A stretch of 64,000 nt of DNA from contig NZ_JACRTG010000011.1 in NCBI RefSeq assembly GCF_014385195.1, forward strand, positions 8,185 to 72,184, in the 5' to 3' direction. The position numbers and the translations under genes are program-made. How positions within the stretch are numbered: position 1 is the stretch's first letter; each line of letters begins with the position of its first letter. Positions 8,089 through 17,371 of this stretch are shown one piece after another. The notes beneath the pieces are model-generated. The model had not been told where the DNA came from. It saw nothing but the letters and a program-made list of their open reading frames with translations, and made no database searches. Source of the DNA: Paratissierella segnis. Lineage in GTDB: Bacteria; Bacillota; Clostridia; Tissierellales; Tissierellaceae.

Positions 8089-9718
8089 ACTCTTCATCCA
8101 TATATTCATATCTATAATTCTTCGGCGGAATGAAGTTTTCTTTTATATTTCTTACATTAACCCAACGCAAAAGATTTAACTTGCTGCCGGCTTTATCGTT
8201 AGTTCCGGATTTCCTTCCTCCTCCAAATGGCTGTTGCCCCACTACCGCTCCGGTTGGTTTGTCGTTTATATAGAAGTTTCCTGCCGAGAAATACAATACT
8301 TTTTGCATCATAGCCAAAGCTTCTCTGTCTTGTGCAAATATTGCACCTGTAAGCCCATACGGTGATGTTTCATCACATAGTTTCAATGTGCTTTCCAAAT
8401 CCTTATCATCATATAGATAGATTGTGATTACCGGCCCAAATATTTCCTCCTCCATTGTTTTAAACTTAGGATTTGTCGTTAAGATAATTGTCGGATCAAT
8501 AAAATATCCTACGGAGTCATCATATGTTCCACCCCAAAATATTTCAGCTTCATCACTTTTTTTAGCATAGTCTATATAAGATGTTACCTTATCAAAGGCC
8601 TTTTTATCTATAACCGCACCGACGAAATTTGTGAAATTTTCAACATCTCCAACTTTTATTTCGCTTAATTGTTCATTCAATTTCCCTTTCAACTCTTCCC
8701 AAATGCTTTTGGGGACATATGCTCGAGACGCCGCTGAACATTTTTGTCCTTGGAATTCAAAGGAGCCTCTGATAATAGCAACTGCCAAGGCATCTATATC
8801 ACTTGAATTGTGAGCAAATATAAAATCTTTTCCACCTGTTTCTCCAACTATTCTTGGGAAGGATCTATATTTACTTATATTTTCACCAACTGATTTCCAA
8901 ATTCCTTCAAATACCCTTGAAGAACCTGTAAAATGAATACCAGCTAAATCCTTATGTCCAATAAGTACTCTATCAACATCTGCTCCATTGCTTGGAACAA
9001 AATTGATTACCCCATCCGGCAGTCCCGCTTCTTTTAATACCCTCATAAATATATAATTTGAATAAACCGCATTGTTGGAAGGTTTCCAAATCACCGTATT
9101 GCCAAGCATTGCCGGTGCAGTAGGCAAATTTGCTCCTATCGATGTAAAATTAAACGGTGTAATAGCTAACACAAACCCATCCAGCGGTCTATATTCTAGC
9201 CTATTCCACTCCGTAACTATTGAATTTGGTTGATCAGTATAAATTTCATTCATATAATATGTGTTATATCTAAGGAAGTCTATTAATTCACATGCTGAGT
9301 CAATTTCTGCTTGAAATACTGTTTTGCTTTGTCCTAACATTGTTGCAGCATTTATAGCTGCCCTCCACGGTCCCTTTAACAACTCGGCTGCTTTTAAAAA
9401 TACAGCGGCTCTGTCATGCCAGTCCAATTTTATCCATGCCTCTTTAGCTTGATGAGATGCCTCTATTGCCATTTCCAATTCTTTATCCCCGGCAACATGA
9501 TATCTTGCTAAAATATGCTTATGATTGTGAGGTATTTTTACTTCTCTTATATTTCCTGTTTTGATTTCCTTGCCACCAATGATAAGCGGGATTTCAATTA
9601 TCTCCTCTTTGAGTTGGGATAGCGTTTGCCTCAGTTCCAATTTTTCCACACTTCCAGGCTTGTACCCATAGATTGGCTCATTATTTGGCACTCTAACTTT
9701 AAAAATACCATTAGACAT
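8087..9718 (-). CDS. pruA: L-glutamate gamma-semialdehyde (1-pyrroline-5-carboxylate) dehydrogenase
   Basis: The 543-residue aldehyde dehydrogenase has the length and N-terminus of the group that includes mammalian ALDH4A1. It carries the catalytic Glu in VGETGGKDF and the catalytic Cys in FEFQGQKCSAASR, plus the P5C-dehydrogenase C-terminal segment QQPFGGGRKSGTNDKAGS. It oxidises glutamate semialdehyde to glutamate with NAD+, the last step of proline and ornithine/arginine breakdown. It stands alone between two terminators, so it is a single-gene unit. No proline dehydrogenase or ornithine aminotransferase is adjacent, so the source of its substrate is unknown from this window. The ribosome site GGAGG sits before ATG 9718. 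Confidence 0.94.
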   Translation of the reverse strand: MSNGIFKVRVPNNEPIYGYKPGSVEKLELRQTLSQLKEEIIEIPLIIGGKEIKTGNIREVKIPHNHKHILARYHVAGDKELEMAIEASHQAKEAWIKLDWHDRAAVFLKAAELLKGPWRAAINAATMLGQSKTVFQAEIDSACELIDFLRYNTYYMNEIYTDQPNSIVTEWNRLEYRPLDGFVLAITPFNFTSIGANLPTAPAMLGNTVIWKPSNNAVYSNYIFMRVLKEAGLPDGVINFVPSNGADVDRVLIGHKDLAGIHFTGSSRVFEGIWKSVGENISKYRSFPRIVGETGGKDFIFAHNSSDIDALAVAIIRGSFEFQGQKCSAASRAYVPKSIWEELKGKLNEQLSEIKVGDVENFTNFVGAVIDKKAFDKVTSYIDYAKKSDEAEIFWGGTYDDSVGYFIDPTIILTTNPKFKTMEEEIFGPVITIYLYDDKDLESTLKLCDETSPYGLTGAIFAQDREALAMMQKVLYFSAGNFYINDKPTGAVVGQQPFGGGRKSGTNDKAGSKLNLLRWVNVRNIKENFIPPKNYRYEYMDEE

Positions 9719-9780
9719 AATATAACCTCCTTCAATGATTTAATTAGATTATACATTAATTTAAAATGGTAAACAAGGAA

Positions 9781-9806
9781 AAACCGTTCTAAAATTTTTA
9801 GAACGG
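9781..9806 (-). terminator. Terminator of the tetR-ftsH operon
   Basis: The stem ccgttcta / tagaacgg (9784-9791 with 9799-9806) can extend through the A/T-rich loop. It lies 7 bp past the ftsH stop and is followed on the minus strand by TTTTTCC. Confidence 0.85.
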
Positions 9807-9812
9807 CTTTAG

Positions 9813-11618
9813 TTATTTATTTAAAAGTTCCATAAACTCTTCTCCGGTAATGGTTTCCATCTCCAGAAGATAGTTGGATAATTCCCTTAGTTTATCTATA
9901 TTCTCTCTTAAAATCTCTGTTGCCTTTTCATGCGCCTTTTTTACAATGCTTAATACTTCTTCATCTATTTTAGTAGATGTTTCAGGTGATACAATCAAAG
10001 AAGTATCTCCGCCTAAATATTGATTTGTAACTGTTTCAAGACCCATCATATCAAAGGTTTCACTCATTCCAAATCTGGTTATCATAGCCCTTGCAATCTT
10101 TGTGGCTTGCTCAATATCGTTAGCTGCGCCGGATGTTACCGTACCAAAGACTATTTCTTCCGAAGCACGCCCGCCTGTTAAAGTTACAATCTTATTGAAG
10201 GCTTCCTCTTTGGTCATCAACACGCTTTCATCTTCAGCAACTTGCATTGTATATCCCAAAGCACCTGATGTACGGGGTATAATCGTAATCTTATGAACAG
10301 GGTCCGAATGAGTTTGCATTGCGGCTACTAAGGCATGCCCTATTTCATGATATGCAATTATTCTTTTCTCTTTAGTAGATATTACAGCCCCTTTTCTCTG
10401 ATATCCTGCAATAACAGTTTCAACAGATTCTTCTAAATCTTCTTGAGCTATTCTGTCTCTATTCAATCTTACTGCCCTCAATGCGGCTTCATTGATAATG
10501 TTAGCTAATTCTGCACCGGATGCTCCCGCCGTTGCCCTTGCAATTGCGTTATAATCTATATTCGATCCTGTCTTTACATTTTTTGCATGTACCTTTAGTA
10601 TTGCTTCTCTACCTCTCAAATCAGGTAATTCTACCGGTATACGTCTATCAAATCTGCCGGGACGTAAAAGTGCCTTGTCTAATGATTCAGGCCTGTTGGT
10701 AGCTGCAAGGATTACTACTCCTTCCTTGCCATCAAAGCCATCCATTTCTGATAGCAATTGGTTTAGTGTCTGCTCCCTTTCGTCATTTCCGCTAAATCCA
10801 CTGCCATCACGTTTCTTCCCTATGGTGTCAATCTCATCTATAAACACAATACAAGGTGCTTTTTCTTGCGCTTGTTTGAATAAATCTCTAACCTTAGCAG
10901 CACCCATGCCAACAAACATTTCGACAAATTCTGATCCCGATATTGAAAAAAACGGTACATTTGCCTCACCTGCTACGGCTCTTGCTAAAAGTGTTTTACC
11001 TGTTCCAGGAGGCCCTACAAGCAATGCGCCTTTGGGCATATTAGCTCCGATTGCCGTATACCTTGATGGATTGTGAAGAAAATCCACTATTTCCATTAAA
11101 GCTTCCTTTGCCTCATCCTGTCCGGCAACATCATCAAAAGTCTTACCTGTCTTTGCCTCTACATATACCTTAGCATTGCTTTTACCAAACTCCATTACAT
11201 TGCCCATTCTTTTTTGCATCGATTTAGAAAGCACTTGACCAAGTCCCCAAAATATTACTATAGGTAAAACCCACGTCAATATAAAATTCATAAGCGGAGA
11301 TATTTGCTTAGGTTCAATTTCGGTAAAGTCTACTCCAGCTTCAATTAGACGATTTGTTAAGTCAGGGTCTTCCATTCTACCTGTAGTATAGATAGTTTTA
11401 TCATCTGCTTTTGTTTCGATATATATCAGATTATCCTTGAGTTCAACCTTAGATACCTCTCCCTTATCTAACATGGAAATAAATGTACTATAAGCTATTT
11501 CTTCTATTTTATCTTCCAATATTTGCGGGAATACAAAAGTATTTAGAAGAAGCATAATTACCATTACTAATATATAATAGAAGATTATTGGCTTTTTTTG
11601 CTTAATTTTTTTATTCAA
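9813..11618 (-). CDS. ftsH: ATP-dependent zinc metalloprotease FtsH
   Basis: The membrane AAA+ protease has two N-terminal TM segments (about 10-28 and 115-135) flanking an outer domain. The AAA domain has Walker A GPPGTGKT, Walker B IVFIDEID and an SRH with RPGRFDRR. The zinc peptidase domain has HEIGH. It degrades membrane and short-lived cytosolic proteins. A GTG at 11648 would extend the protein by 10 residues, but AAGGGGTG is correctly placed for TTG 11616-11618, giving about 601 residues. Unlike the usual tilS-hpt-ftsH setting, it lies 53 bp behind a tetR gene under a clear TetR operator. This suggests a conditionally expressed FtsH, possibly a second copy; this needs the rest of the genome. 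Confidence 0.93.
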   Translation of the reverse strand: MNKKIKQKKPIIFYYILVMVIMLLLNTFVFPQILEDKIEEIAYSTFISMLDKGEVSKVELKDNLIYIETKADDKTIYTTGRMEDPDLTNRLIEAGVDFTEIEPKQISPLMNFILTWVLPIVIFWGLGQVLSKSMQKRMGNVMEFGKSNAKVYVEAKTGKTFDDVAGQDEAKEALMEIVDFLHNPSRYTAIGANMPKGALLVGPPGTGKTLLARAVAGEANVPFFSISGSEFVEMFVGMGAAKVRDLFKQAQEKAPCIVFIDEIDTIGKKRDGSGFSGNDEREQTLNQLLSEMDGFDGKEGVVILAATNRPESLDKALLRPGRFDRRIPVELPDLRGREAILKVHAKNVKTGSNIDYNAIARATAGASGAELANIINEAALRAVRLNRDRIAQEDLEESVETVIAGYQRKGAVISTKEKRIIAYHEIGHALVAAMQTHSDPVHKITIIPRTSGALGYTMQVAEDESVLMTKEEAFNKIVTLTGGRASEEIVFGTVTSGAANDIEQATKIARAMITRFGMSETFDMMGLETVTNQYLGGDTSLIVSPETSTKIDEEVLSIVKKAHEKATEILRENIDKLRELSNYLLEMETITGEEFMELLNK

Positions 11619-11671
11619 ATAACATACACCCCTTTTTATAAAATTCACAGCTCATATTATCTTACCTCTAG

Positions 11672-12280
11672 TCAGTTTAATGCCTTTATCAGTAGTTTAT
11701 AAGATATTTCTTTGGCTTCGTCAATGGAAACATCTTTATATATCCTGCGGTAACTTACATACATAGAGAAGCTTCCTATGGAACTGAGTAGTGCTATATT
11801 TTGATAATATTTATTTTCTTTTGTATTAATTATACCCTCTTTATAACCAACATCTAGCAAATGTTCTAACATTAAATCAATAGTAGATGCACAAGTATAA
11901 AAATAATAATCCTCATCTATCAAATATTTAAAAAAATCATTCATACCATTAGACGAAAATAATGTATTGAATATAGATAGATTGTTATTCGTATTTTCTG
12001 CTATTATATTAAGAGTTTCATCAAACTTCTCCTTAAAACAAGTCTTCGATTTAACCCTATTAAAGGATGATTCTATTTCCTTATTTATATTAAATAAAAT
12101 AGCTTTGGATATGGCTTCTTGTTTTGAATCGAAATATTCATATATCGTTCCTTTTCCCACATTAGCAGCCTTTGCCATATCGGATACTTTTATAGAATAT
12201 GGATTACATCCTTGTTTTATAAGGTCTAAAAGTCCATTAAATATTGCAATTTCTTTTTCTGAAAAATCAGATAACATCAC
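11672..12280 (-). CDS. TetR/AcrR-family transcriptional regulator
   Basis: The protein has about 202 residues. Its N-terminal TetR helix-turn-helix (about 20-65) has the typical KAANVGKGTIYEYFDSKQEAISKAI; the rest is a divergent all-helical ligand domain. The start is GTG 12280 or ATG 12277, behind TAGGTGAG. It is the first gene of a two-gene operon with ftsH. A gactgac-tg-gtcagtc palindrome just downstream of its own -10 indicates autorepression, and therefore repression of ftsH. The ligand is not predictable; a membrane stress or toxic compound is plausible given the partner. Family call firm. Confidence 0.92.
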   Translation of the reverse strand: MMLSDFSEKEIAIFNGLLDLIKQGCNPYSIKVSDMAKAANVGKGTIYEYFDSKQEAISKAILFNINKEIESSFNRVKSKTCFKEKFDETLNIIAENTNNNLSIFNTLFSSNGMNDFFKYLIDEDYYFYTCASTIDLMLEHLLDVGYKEGIINTKENKYYQNIALLSSIGSFSMYVSYRRIYKDVSIDEAKEISYKLLIKALN

Positions 12281-12308
12281 TATTCATCAACTCACCTATC
12301 ATATAATT

Positions 12309-12362
12309 GACTGACTGGTCAGTCGTACTATATTAGTATAACATCTTGTCCTGAAAAGTCAA
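12309..12362 (-). promoter_or_regulatory. tetR-ftsH promoter with TetR operator
   Basis: On the minus strand TTGACT (12357-12362), 16 bp, then TATACT (12335-12340). The inverted repeat gactgac-tg-gtcagtc (12309-12324) lies about where transcription starts. The GACTGACC-type dyad is characteristic of TetR/AcrR operators, so repression by promoter occlusion is likely. Confidence 0.8.
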
Positions 12363-12372
12363 TAGAAAAGAT

Positions 12373-12407
12373 GAGATACGGGCAAATGATAATGTCTGCC
12401 CATACTC
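12373..12407 (-). terminator. Terminator of the Mrp gene
   Basis: gagatacgggca (12373-12384) pairs with tgcccatactc (12397-12407) with one bulge and a wobble. It lies 14 bp past the Mrp stop and is followed by a short U-rich stretch. It also separates mrp from the tetR promoter. Confidence 0.65.
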
Positions 12408-12420
12408 TAAAAAAGCTTTA

Positions 12421-13248
12421 TTATTTTAGAAGCGACCTGATATTTCCAACGATAGGTTTAAATATATTATCTAAAGCTTCATCATTATCATCATAGCCTT
12501 TGGATGGAATATTGCTTACAGCTTCGATCATAGGTATCTCACCCAATAATTCCAAATCCAATTCCTCTATCATTGTATCTGTATTTTCAGAGTTGAATAA
12601 TCTTATCTTATTTTCACAGCATGGACATATTATATAACTCATATTTTCAATAACCCCTAATATTTTTATATCCAACTTTTTAGCCATATTTACAGCTTTC
12701 GCAACTATCATGGATACCATATCTTGAGGAACAGACACCATTACAAGGCCATTTATCGGAATGCTTTGCATTATAGTTATTGCAACATCAGCAGTCCCTG
12801 GCGGCATATCAATAATCAAATAATCTAAATCTCCCCAAAAAGTATCTAACCAAAATTGTTTTACTGCCGAAGAAATTAAAGGTCCTCTCCATAATACCGG
12901 TTGGCTTTCATCATCTACCAGCAGGTTAAATGAAATAACCTTTATTCCATCTTTTGTTTCAACCGGCTGAATAAGATCGTTTTTCATCCTTGCTCTTTCT
13001 TCTCTTATTCCTGCAAGCCTGGGAATACTTGGTCCGGTAATATCGGCATCGAGAATTCCTACTCTGTACCCTTCTTTATTTAATTGTTTTGCTATCACAT
13101 AAGATATAGTTGATTTGCCTACTCCACCTTTTCCGCTCATAACACCTATTACATTCTTTATATTGTTTAAAGGATTGTTCTCAATACCGCAAGACTCAGC
13201 AGGTTTTGAACATGAATCCTTTGATGGGCAATTATTGCAATTTGACAT
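12421..13248 (-). CDS. Mrp/NBP35-family iron-sulfur carrier ATPase
   Basis: The 275-residue protein is a deviant-Walker P-loop ATPase: MSGKGGVGKSTISY, switch segments LDADITGPSIPRLAG and DYLIIDMPPGTAD. An N-terminal Cys-rich tag, CNNCPSKDSC with a further Cys at AESCG, and a later CPCC (in YIICPCCEN) match the bridging-cluster cysteines of Mrp/ApbC/Nbp35 proteins. These bind and transfer [4Fe-4S] clusters in the cytosol. ATG 13248 behind AAGGTGAG is preferred to GTG 13257, which overlaps the ribosome site. It is monocistronic here, not next to the suf genes at 19.6 kb, but probably works with them. Confidence 0.92.
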   Translation of the reverse strand: MSNCNNCPSKDSCSKPAESCGIENNPLNNIKNVIGVMSGKGGVGKSTISYVIAKQLNKEGYRVGILDADITGPSIPRLAGIREERARMKNDLIQPVETKDGIKVISFNLLVDDESQPVLWRGPLISSAVKQFWLDTFWGDLDYLIIDMPPGTADVAITIMQSIPINGLVMVSVPQDMVSMIVAKAVNMAKKLDIKILGVIENMSYIICPCCENKIRLFNSENTDTMIEELDLELLGEIPMIEAVSNIPSKGYDDNDEALDNIFKPIVGNIRSLLK

Positions 13249-13342
13249 AAATCTCACCTTGTCTTTCTAATTGTTATTTTTATTCTGTAAAGTGTGTTTT
13301 ATTCTATTGATATTGTAACACAGAAGTAAAATTTTCAAAAAT

Positions 13343-13394
13343 AAAAAAGGAGATTCCTCCGTATTAATCAAAATTACTAACAGGAAAAATCTCC
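13343..13394 (-). terminator. Terminator of the PPDK operon
   Basis: On the minus strand a 12-bp stem (GGAGATTTTTCC with GGAGGAATCTCC, two G-U pairs) is followed directly by TTTTTT. It lies just after the ppdK stop at 13407. Confidence 0.85.
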
Positions 13395-13406
13395 ATTGTT
13401 TTTTTA

Positions 13407-16052
13407 TTACTTATCTCTATGAACATTCAATGTTTCTTTTAATACCGCTTGAGCTGCTGCTAATCTTGCGATTGGAACTCTAAATGGTGAACAGGATACG
13501 TAATCCAATCCCAACTGGTGACAGAACTCTACAGAACTAGGCTCTCCTCCATGCTCTCCGCAAATACCAAGATGTATTTTATTATTTGCTTTCAACCCTA
13601 AATCTACCGCAATCTTCATCAATTTTCCAATGCCGTCTCTATCCAATACTTCAAATGGACTCTTTTCAAATATTCCTTTCTCAACATATTCATTTAAAAA
13701 CTTACCTGAGTCATCCCTTGAGAATCCAAATCCCATTTGAGTTAAGTCATTTGTGCCAAAACTGAAGAATTCAGCTTCTTTTGCTATTTCATCTGCAGTA
13801 ACGCAAGCCCTTGGAATTTCAATCATGGTACCAATTAAATAATTAACTTTTGTCTTTCTCTCCTCAAAAACAAGGTTTATTTCCTCTACTATTTCAGACT
13901 TTACATATTTCAATTCATTGCTGTCCCCAACCAATGGAATCATTATCTCAGGGGTTATATTTTCATAGCCATCAATTTTTATGTCTATTGCAGCTTCAAT
14001 TATTGCTCTTGCCTGCATTCTGTATATTTCCGGATATGTTACAGCAAGTCTGCATCCCCTATGTCCTAACATAGGATTGAATTCGGAAAGGCTTTCAATT
14101 CTCTCCTTTAATTCAGAATACACTATGCCCATTGACTTAGCAAGTTCCATTATATCTTCATCATTTGATGGTAAAAATTCATGTAATGGCGGATCCAATA
14201 GCCTTACTGTAACCGGTCTATCTTCCATTACCTTAAATATTTCGTAGAAATCCTTTCTCTGCATCGGCAACAATTCGTCAAGAGCTTTCTTTCTTTGTTC
14301 TACTGTATTAGATACTATCATTCTTCTTACAGCCGGTATTCTGGCATCATCGAAGAACATATGCTCAGTCCTGCAAAGTCCTATACCTTCAGCTCCAAAT
14401 GCTACTGCTTGAGCGGCGTCTCTAGGAGTATCAGCATTCGTTCTCACTTTCAGTCTTCTTATATTGTCAACCCAATTCATGAATTTATCAAACTTGCCGC
14501 TTAATTCAGGTCGTACCTTTTTTATTTCTCCAACATACACCATGCCTGTACTGCCATCCAAGGAAATATAATCCCCTTCATGAATTTCTTTATATCTTGT
14601 CTTAATTACCTTGTTTACTTCGTCAACACGTATATCACTACAGCCTGCAACACAGCATTTACCCATACCTCTTGCAACTACAGCAGCATGAGAGGTCATG
14701 CCGCCTCTTGATGTAAGAATCCCTTCTGCAGCTACCATACCCTCTATATCTTCAGGTGAAGTTTCCTGTCTAACTAATATGCTTCTTTCTCCTCTAGCCT
14801 TAGCTTCCATTACATCATCCGCATGAAAATATACTTTGCCGGATGCGGCGCCGGGGGAAGCAGGAAGACCTTTTACAATTAATTCTGCAGAATTAAGAGC
14901 TTTTTCATCAAATGTAGGATGGAGCAGCTGATTCAATTGATTAGGGTCTATTCTTAAAAGTGCTTCTTCTTTCTCAATCAATCCTTCATCTACTAAATCT
15001 ACTGCTACATTTACTGCTGCTTGAGCAGTTCTTTTACCTGCTCTTGTTTGTAGAAGATATAACTTTTTATTTTCTATAGTAAATTCTATATCTTGCATAT
15101 CCTTATAGTGGTGCTCCAATTTTTGAGTAGCTTCTGCAAATTGATTATATGCCTCTGGCATTATCTCTTTTAGCTTGTCAATTGTATTTGGAGTTCTAAT
15201 ACCTGCAACTACATCCTCACCTTGAGCATTCATTAAAAATTCACCAAATAATTTGTTTTCTCCATCAGCTGGATTTCTTGTAAATGCAACACCCGTTCCG
15301 GATGTTTCTCCCATATTTCCAAACACCATGGATTGGACATTAACAGCAGTTCCTAAGTCATGAGGAATATCGTTTAACTTTCTATATACAATAGCCCTTG
15401 GGTTGTTCCATGATGCAAATACCGCTTTTATTGCTAATTCCAATTGTTTAATCGGATCTTGAGGAAAAGGTTTCCTTTGTTCTTCTAAATAAACCTTTTT
15501 ATATTGCTCTACTAATTTTTTCAGATCTTCCGCAGTTAATTCAGTATCAAGAGTTACATTTCTTTCTTCCTTCATATCCTCCAATAAAGATTCAAATCTA
15601 ACTTTTGGAATGCCCATAGCTACATCAGAGAACATTTGTATAAATCTTCTATAGCTATCATATGCAAACCTTTCATTTCCCGTAGATACCGCGAGACCTT
15701 TAACAGCCCTGTCATTTAACCCCAAATTTAATATAGTATCCATCATCCCGGGCATAGAAAATACAGCCCCTGATCTGACTGAGAATAAAAGAGGGTTTTT
15801 TTCGTCTCCAAAAACTTTTCCAATTCTTTCTTCAACACCATTAAGATGAATATGTATTTCATCTAATAGTTCTTGCCAAAGTTCTTGACCTTCTTCATAA
15901 AATCTATTACAGGCTTTGGTTGTTATGGTAAATCCCGGAGGTACCGGCAATCCAATATTTGTCATCTCTGCAAGATTTGCGCCCTTCCCTCCCAACAAAC
16001 TCTTCATTTCCTTTGAGCCTTCACTAAAACTGTAAACATATTTGTCTTTCAT
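13407..16052 (-). CDS. ppdK: Pyruvate, phosphate dikinase
   Basis: The real start is ATG 16050-16052 behind GGGGGAG, giving about 881 residues. The frame stays open for 38 more codons into the upstream gene, but these overlap it and lack family similarity. Domains in order are: the nucleotide-binding domain (GGKGANLAEMTNIGLPVPPGF); the swivel phospho-His domain with GGMTSHAAVVARGMGKCC, holding the catalytic His and the Thr targeted by the regulatory protein; and the C-terminal PEP/pyruvate barrel (GIGLCRTEHMFF, GICGEHGGEP). It interconverts PEP, AMP and PPi with pyruvate, ATP and Pi, in anaerobes often serving a PPi-linked glycolysis. The adjacent regulatory gene supports reversible control. 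Confidence 0.97.
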   Translation of the reverse strand: MKDKYVYSFSEGSKEMKSLLGGKGANLAEMTNIGLPVPPGFTITTKACNRFYEEGQELWQELLDEIHIHLNGVEERIGKVFGDEKNPLLFSVRSGAVFSMPGMMDTILNLGLNDRAVKGLAVSTGNERFAYDSYRRFIQMFSDVAMGIPKVRFESLLEDMKEERNVTLDTELTAEDLKKLVEQYKKVYLEEQRKPFPQDPIKQLELAIKAVFASWNNPRAIVYRKLNDIPHDLGTAVNVQSMVFGNMGETSGTGVAFTRNPADGENKLFGEFLMNAQGEDVVAGIRTPNTIDKLKEIMPEAYNQFAEATQKLEHHYKDMQDIEFTIENKKLYLLQTRAGKRTAQAAVNVAVDLVDEGLIEKEEALLRIDPNQLNQLLHPTFDEKALNSAELIVKGLPASPGAASGKVYFHADDVMEAKARGERSILVRQETSPEDIEGMVAAEGILTSRGGMTSHAAVVARGMGKCCVAGCSDIRVDEVNKVIKTRYKEIHEGDYISLDGSTGMVYVGEIKKVRPELSGKFDKFMNWVDNIRRLKVRTNADTPRDAAQAVAFGAEGIGLCRTEHMFFDDARIPAVRRMIVSNTVEQRKKALDELLPMQRKDFYEIFKVMEDRPVTVRLLDPPLHEFLPSNDEDIMELAKSMGIVYSELKERIESLSEFNPMLGHRGCRLAVTYPEIYRMQARAIIEAAIDIKIDGYENITPEIMIPLVGDSNELKYVKSEIVEEINLVFEERKTKVNYLIGTMIEIPRACVTADEIAKEAEFFSFGTNDLTQMGFGFSRDDSGKFLNEYVEKGIFEKSPFEVLDRDGIGKLMKIAVDLGLKANNKIHLGICGEHGGEPSSVEFCHQLGLDYVSCSPFRVPIARLAAAQAVLKETLNVHRDK

Positions 16053-16066
16053 TAACAATTCTCCCC

Positions 16067-16891
16067 CTAATCTGGTAAAATTTTTACTCCGCTTTTCTTC
16101 AAATGAGAAATAATGATATCCGCTGTCTCTTCTATTGCCTTGTTTGAAACATCTATAATAGGACATCCGATTTTTTTCATTATTCTTTCTGCATATTCAA
16201 TTTCATCCAATATCCTCTGCATACTCGAATAACTGGATCCTTTTGGTAATCCAAGGGATCTCAATCTTTCTTCTCTGATTTCTATAAGCTTGACCGGTGA
16301 ATTTGTAAGACCTATTATTCTTTTTTTTGAGACTTTATCTAATTCCCTTGGTGGTATAGATTCAGGGACCAATGGAATATTTGCGACTTTTAGATTTTTA
16401 TTGGCAAGGTACATAGATAACGGTGTCTTTGATGTCCTTGATATTCCTATAATTACAACATCTGCCTTTAACACACCCCTTGGATCCTTACCATCATCAT
16501 ATTTAACTGCAAATTCAATGGCCTCTACTCTGCTAAAATAAGCTTGATCCAATCTTCTAATTATACCAGGTTCGCCCATAGGACTTAACCCTGATACTTC
16601 TCTAATAGAATTGATCAACGGACTAAGTAAATCTACTGCGATTAATTTAGAATCTTTTGTATAATTCTTTACATATTCTATAAATTCTGGATTTACTAAT
16701 GTATAAATTAGAATAGCTTTCTCTTCTTGAGATGCTTTGATTAAAATTTCATGTAAAACTTCTATGTTTAAAACATAGGAAAATCTGTTTATTTCATAGT
16801 CCTCTACATGAAACTGAGATAAACAAGCCTTAACAACCTGTTCACCTGTTTCTCCTAATGAGTCAGATACTACATATAATGAAAGTTTCAC
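16067..16891 (-). CDS. PPDK regulatory protein (bifunctional Ser/Thr kinase-phosphorylase, DUF299)
   Basis: The 274-residue protein has the family P-loop-like segment GISRTSKTPLSMYLA, followed by LVPESIPP and GLTNSP, and the N-terminal SDSLGETGEQV. This family uses ADP to phosphorylate, and Pi to dephosphorylate, the Thr two residues before the catalytic His of PPDK. That Thr is present in the neighbouring enzyme (GGMTSHAAV). It is 14 bp upstream of ppdK and 13 bp downstream of the CBS-domain gene, one operon. The arrangement CBS protein-regulator resembles ccpN-yqfL in Bacillus. Confidence 0.95.
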   Translation of the reverse strand: MKLSLYVVSDSLGETGEQVVKACLSQFHVEDYEINRFSYVLNIEVLHEILIKASQEEKAILIYTLVNPEFIEYVKNYTKDSKLIAVDLLSPLINSIREVSGLSPMGEPGIIRRLDQAYFSRVEAIEFAVKYDDGKDPRGVLKADVVIIGISRTSKTPLSMYLANKNLKVANIPLVPESIPPRELDKVSKKRIIGLTNSPVKLIEIREERLRSLGLPKGSSYSSMQRILDEIEYAERIMKKIGCPIIDVSNKAIEETADIIISHLKKSGVKILPD

Positions 16892-16904
16892 CTAATCACT
16901 CCAA

Positions 16905-17351
16905 TTATTTTTTTAATTCTTCTACGAATAGCCTTGCAATCGTTGTCTTAGAAAATCTGCCAACTACCCGCAATTTACCTTTTCCATCCTCATCAATCAC
17001 TACAGGTAAACTCTCTACTTCATGGTCAATTATAAGTCTGCTTGCGTCTGCTATTGTATCATCCGGGTATATATAAATTACATTTGGAATTCTAGTCATA
17101 ACCATTTCAACAGGAATATCATATATATCCCATCCCCCAACACAACTTTTTAATAAATCCTTTCTTGACACAACTCCTGTAAGACATTTGTTTTTAGTAA
17201 TAAATATAGTACCCGCATCCTTTAAAAATAAAGTGGTTATTACATCGTGAATCGAAGAATTTGCTTCTAAAATAACCGGTATGCTCATCACTTCCTTTAC
17301 TTTAATATTACTTATACTCTTCAATTCACTGGAACCGTTGGATATAAACAA
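16905..17351 (-). CDS. CBS-domain protein resembling CcpN but lacking its helix-turn-helix
   Basis: About 148 residues with two CBS domains (about 15-75 and 80-145). Family landmarks shared with Bacillus CcpN include GVVSRKDLL, MTRIPNV and VVGRFSKT. CcpN proteins are about 210 residues with an N-terminal HTH of about 60 residues. Here the 180 bp upstream hold a terminator and promoter region in all frames instead, so the HTH is absent. TTG 17349-17351 is the best start: GGAGG lies 7 nt upstream, whereas GTG 17358-17360 is inside that ribosome site. It heads the operon with the PPDK regulator. A nucleotide-sensing role in PPDK control is inferred; it cannot bind DNA by the usual domain. Confidence 0.82.
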   Translation of the reverse strand: MFISNGSSELKSISNIKVKEVMSIPVILEANSSIHDVITTLFLKDAGTIFITKNKCLTGVVSRKDLLKSCVGGWDIYDIPVEMVMTRIPNVIYIYPDDTIADASRLIIDHEVESLPVVIDEDGKGKLRVVGRFSKTTIARLFVEELKK

Positions 17352-17371
17352 ATCCGCCACCTCCGAATTTA

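Noticed and set aside
16053..16166. N-terminal extension of PPDK by 38 residues
   Set aside because: It overlaps the PPDK regulatory protein gene, has no ribosome site, and PPDK similarity begins at MKDKYVYSF, which has GGGGGAG at correct spacing.
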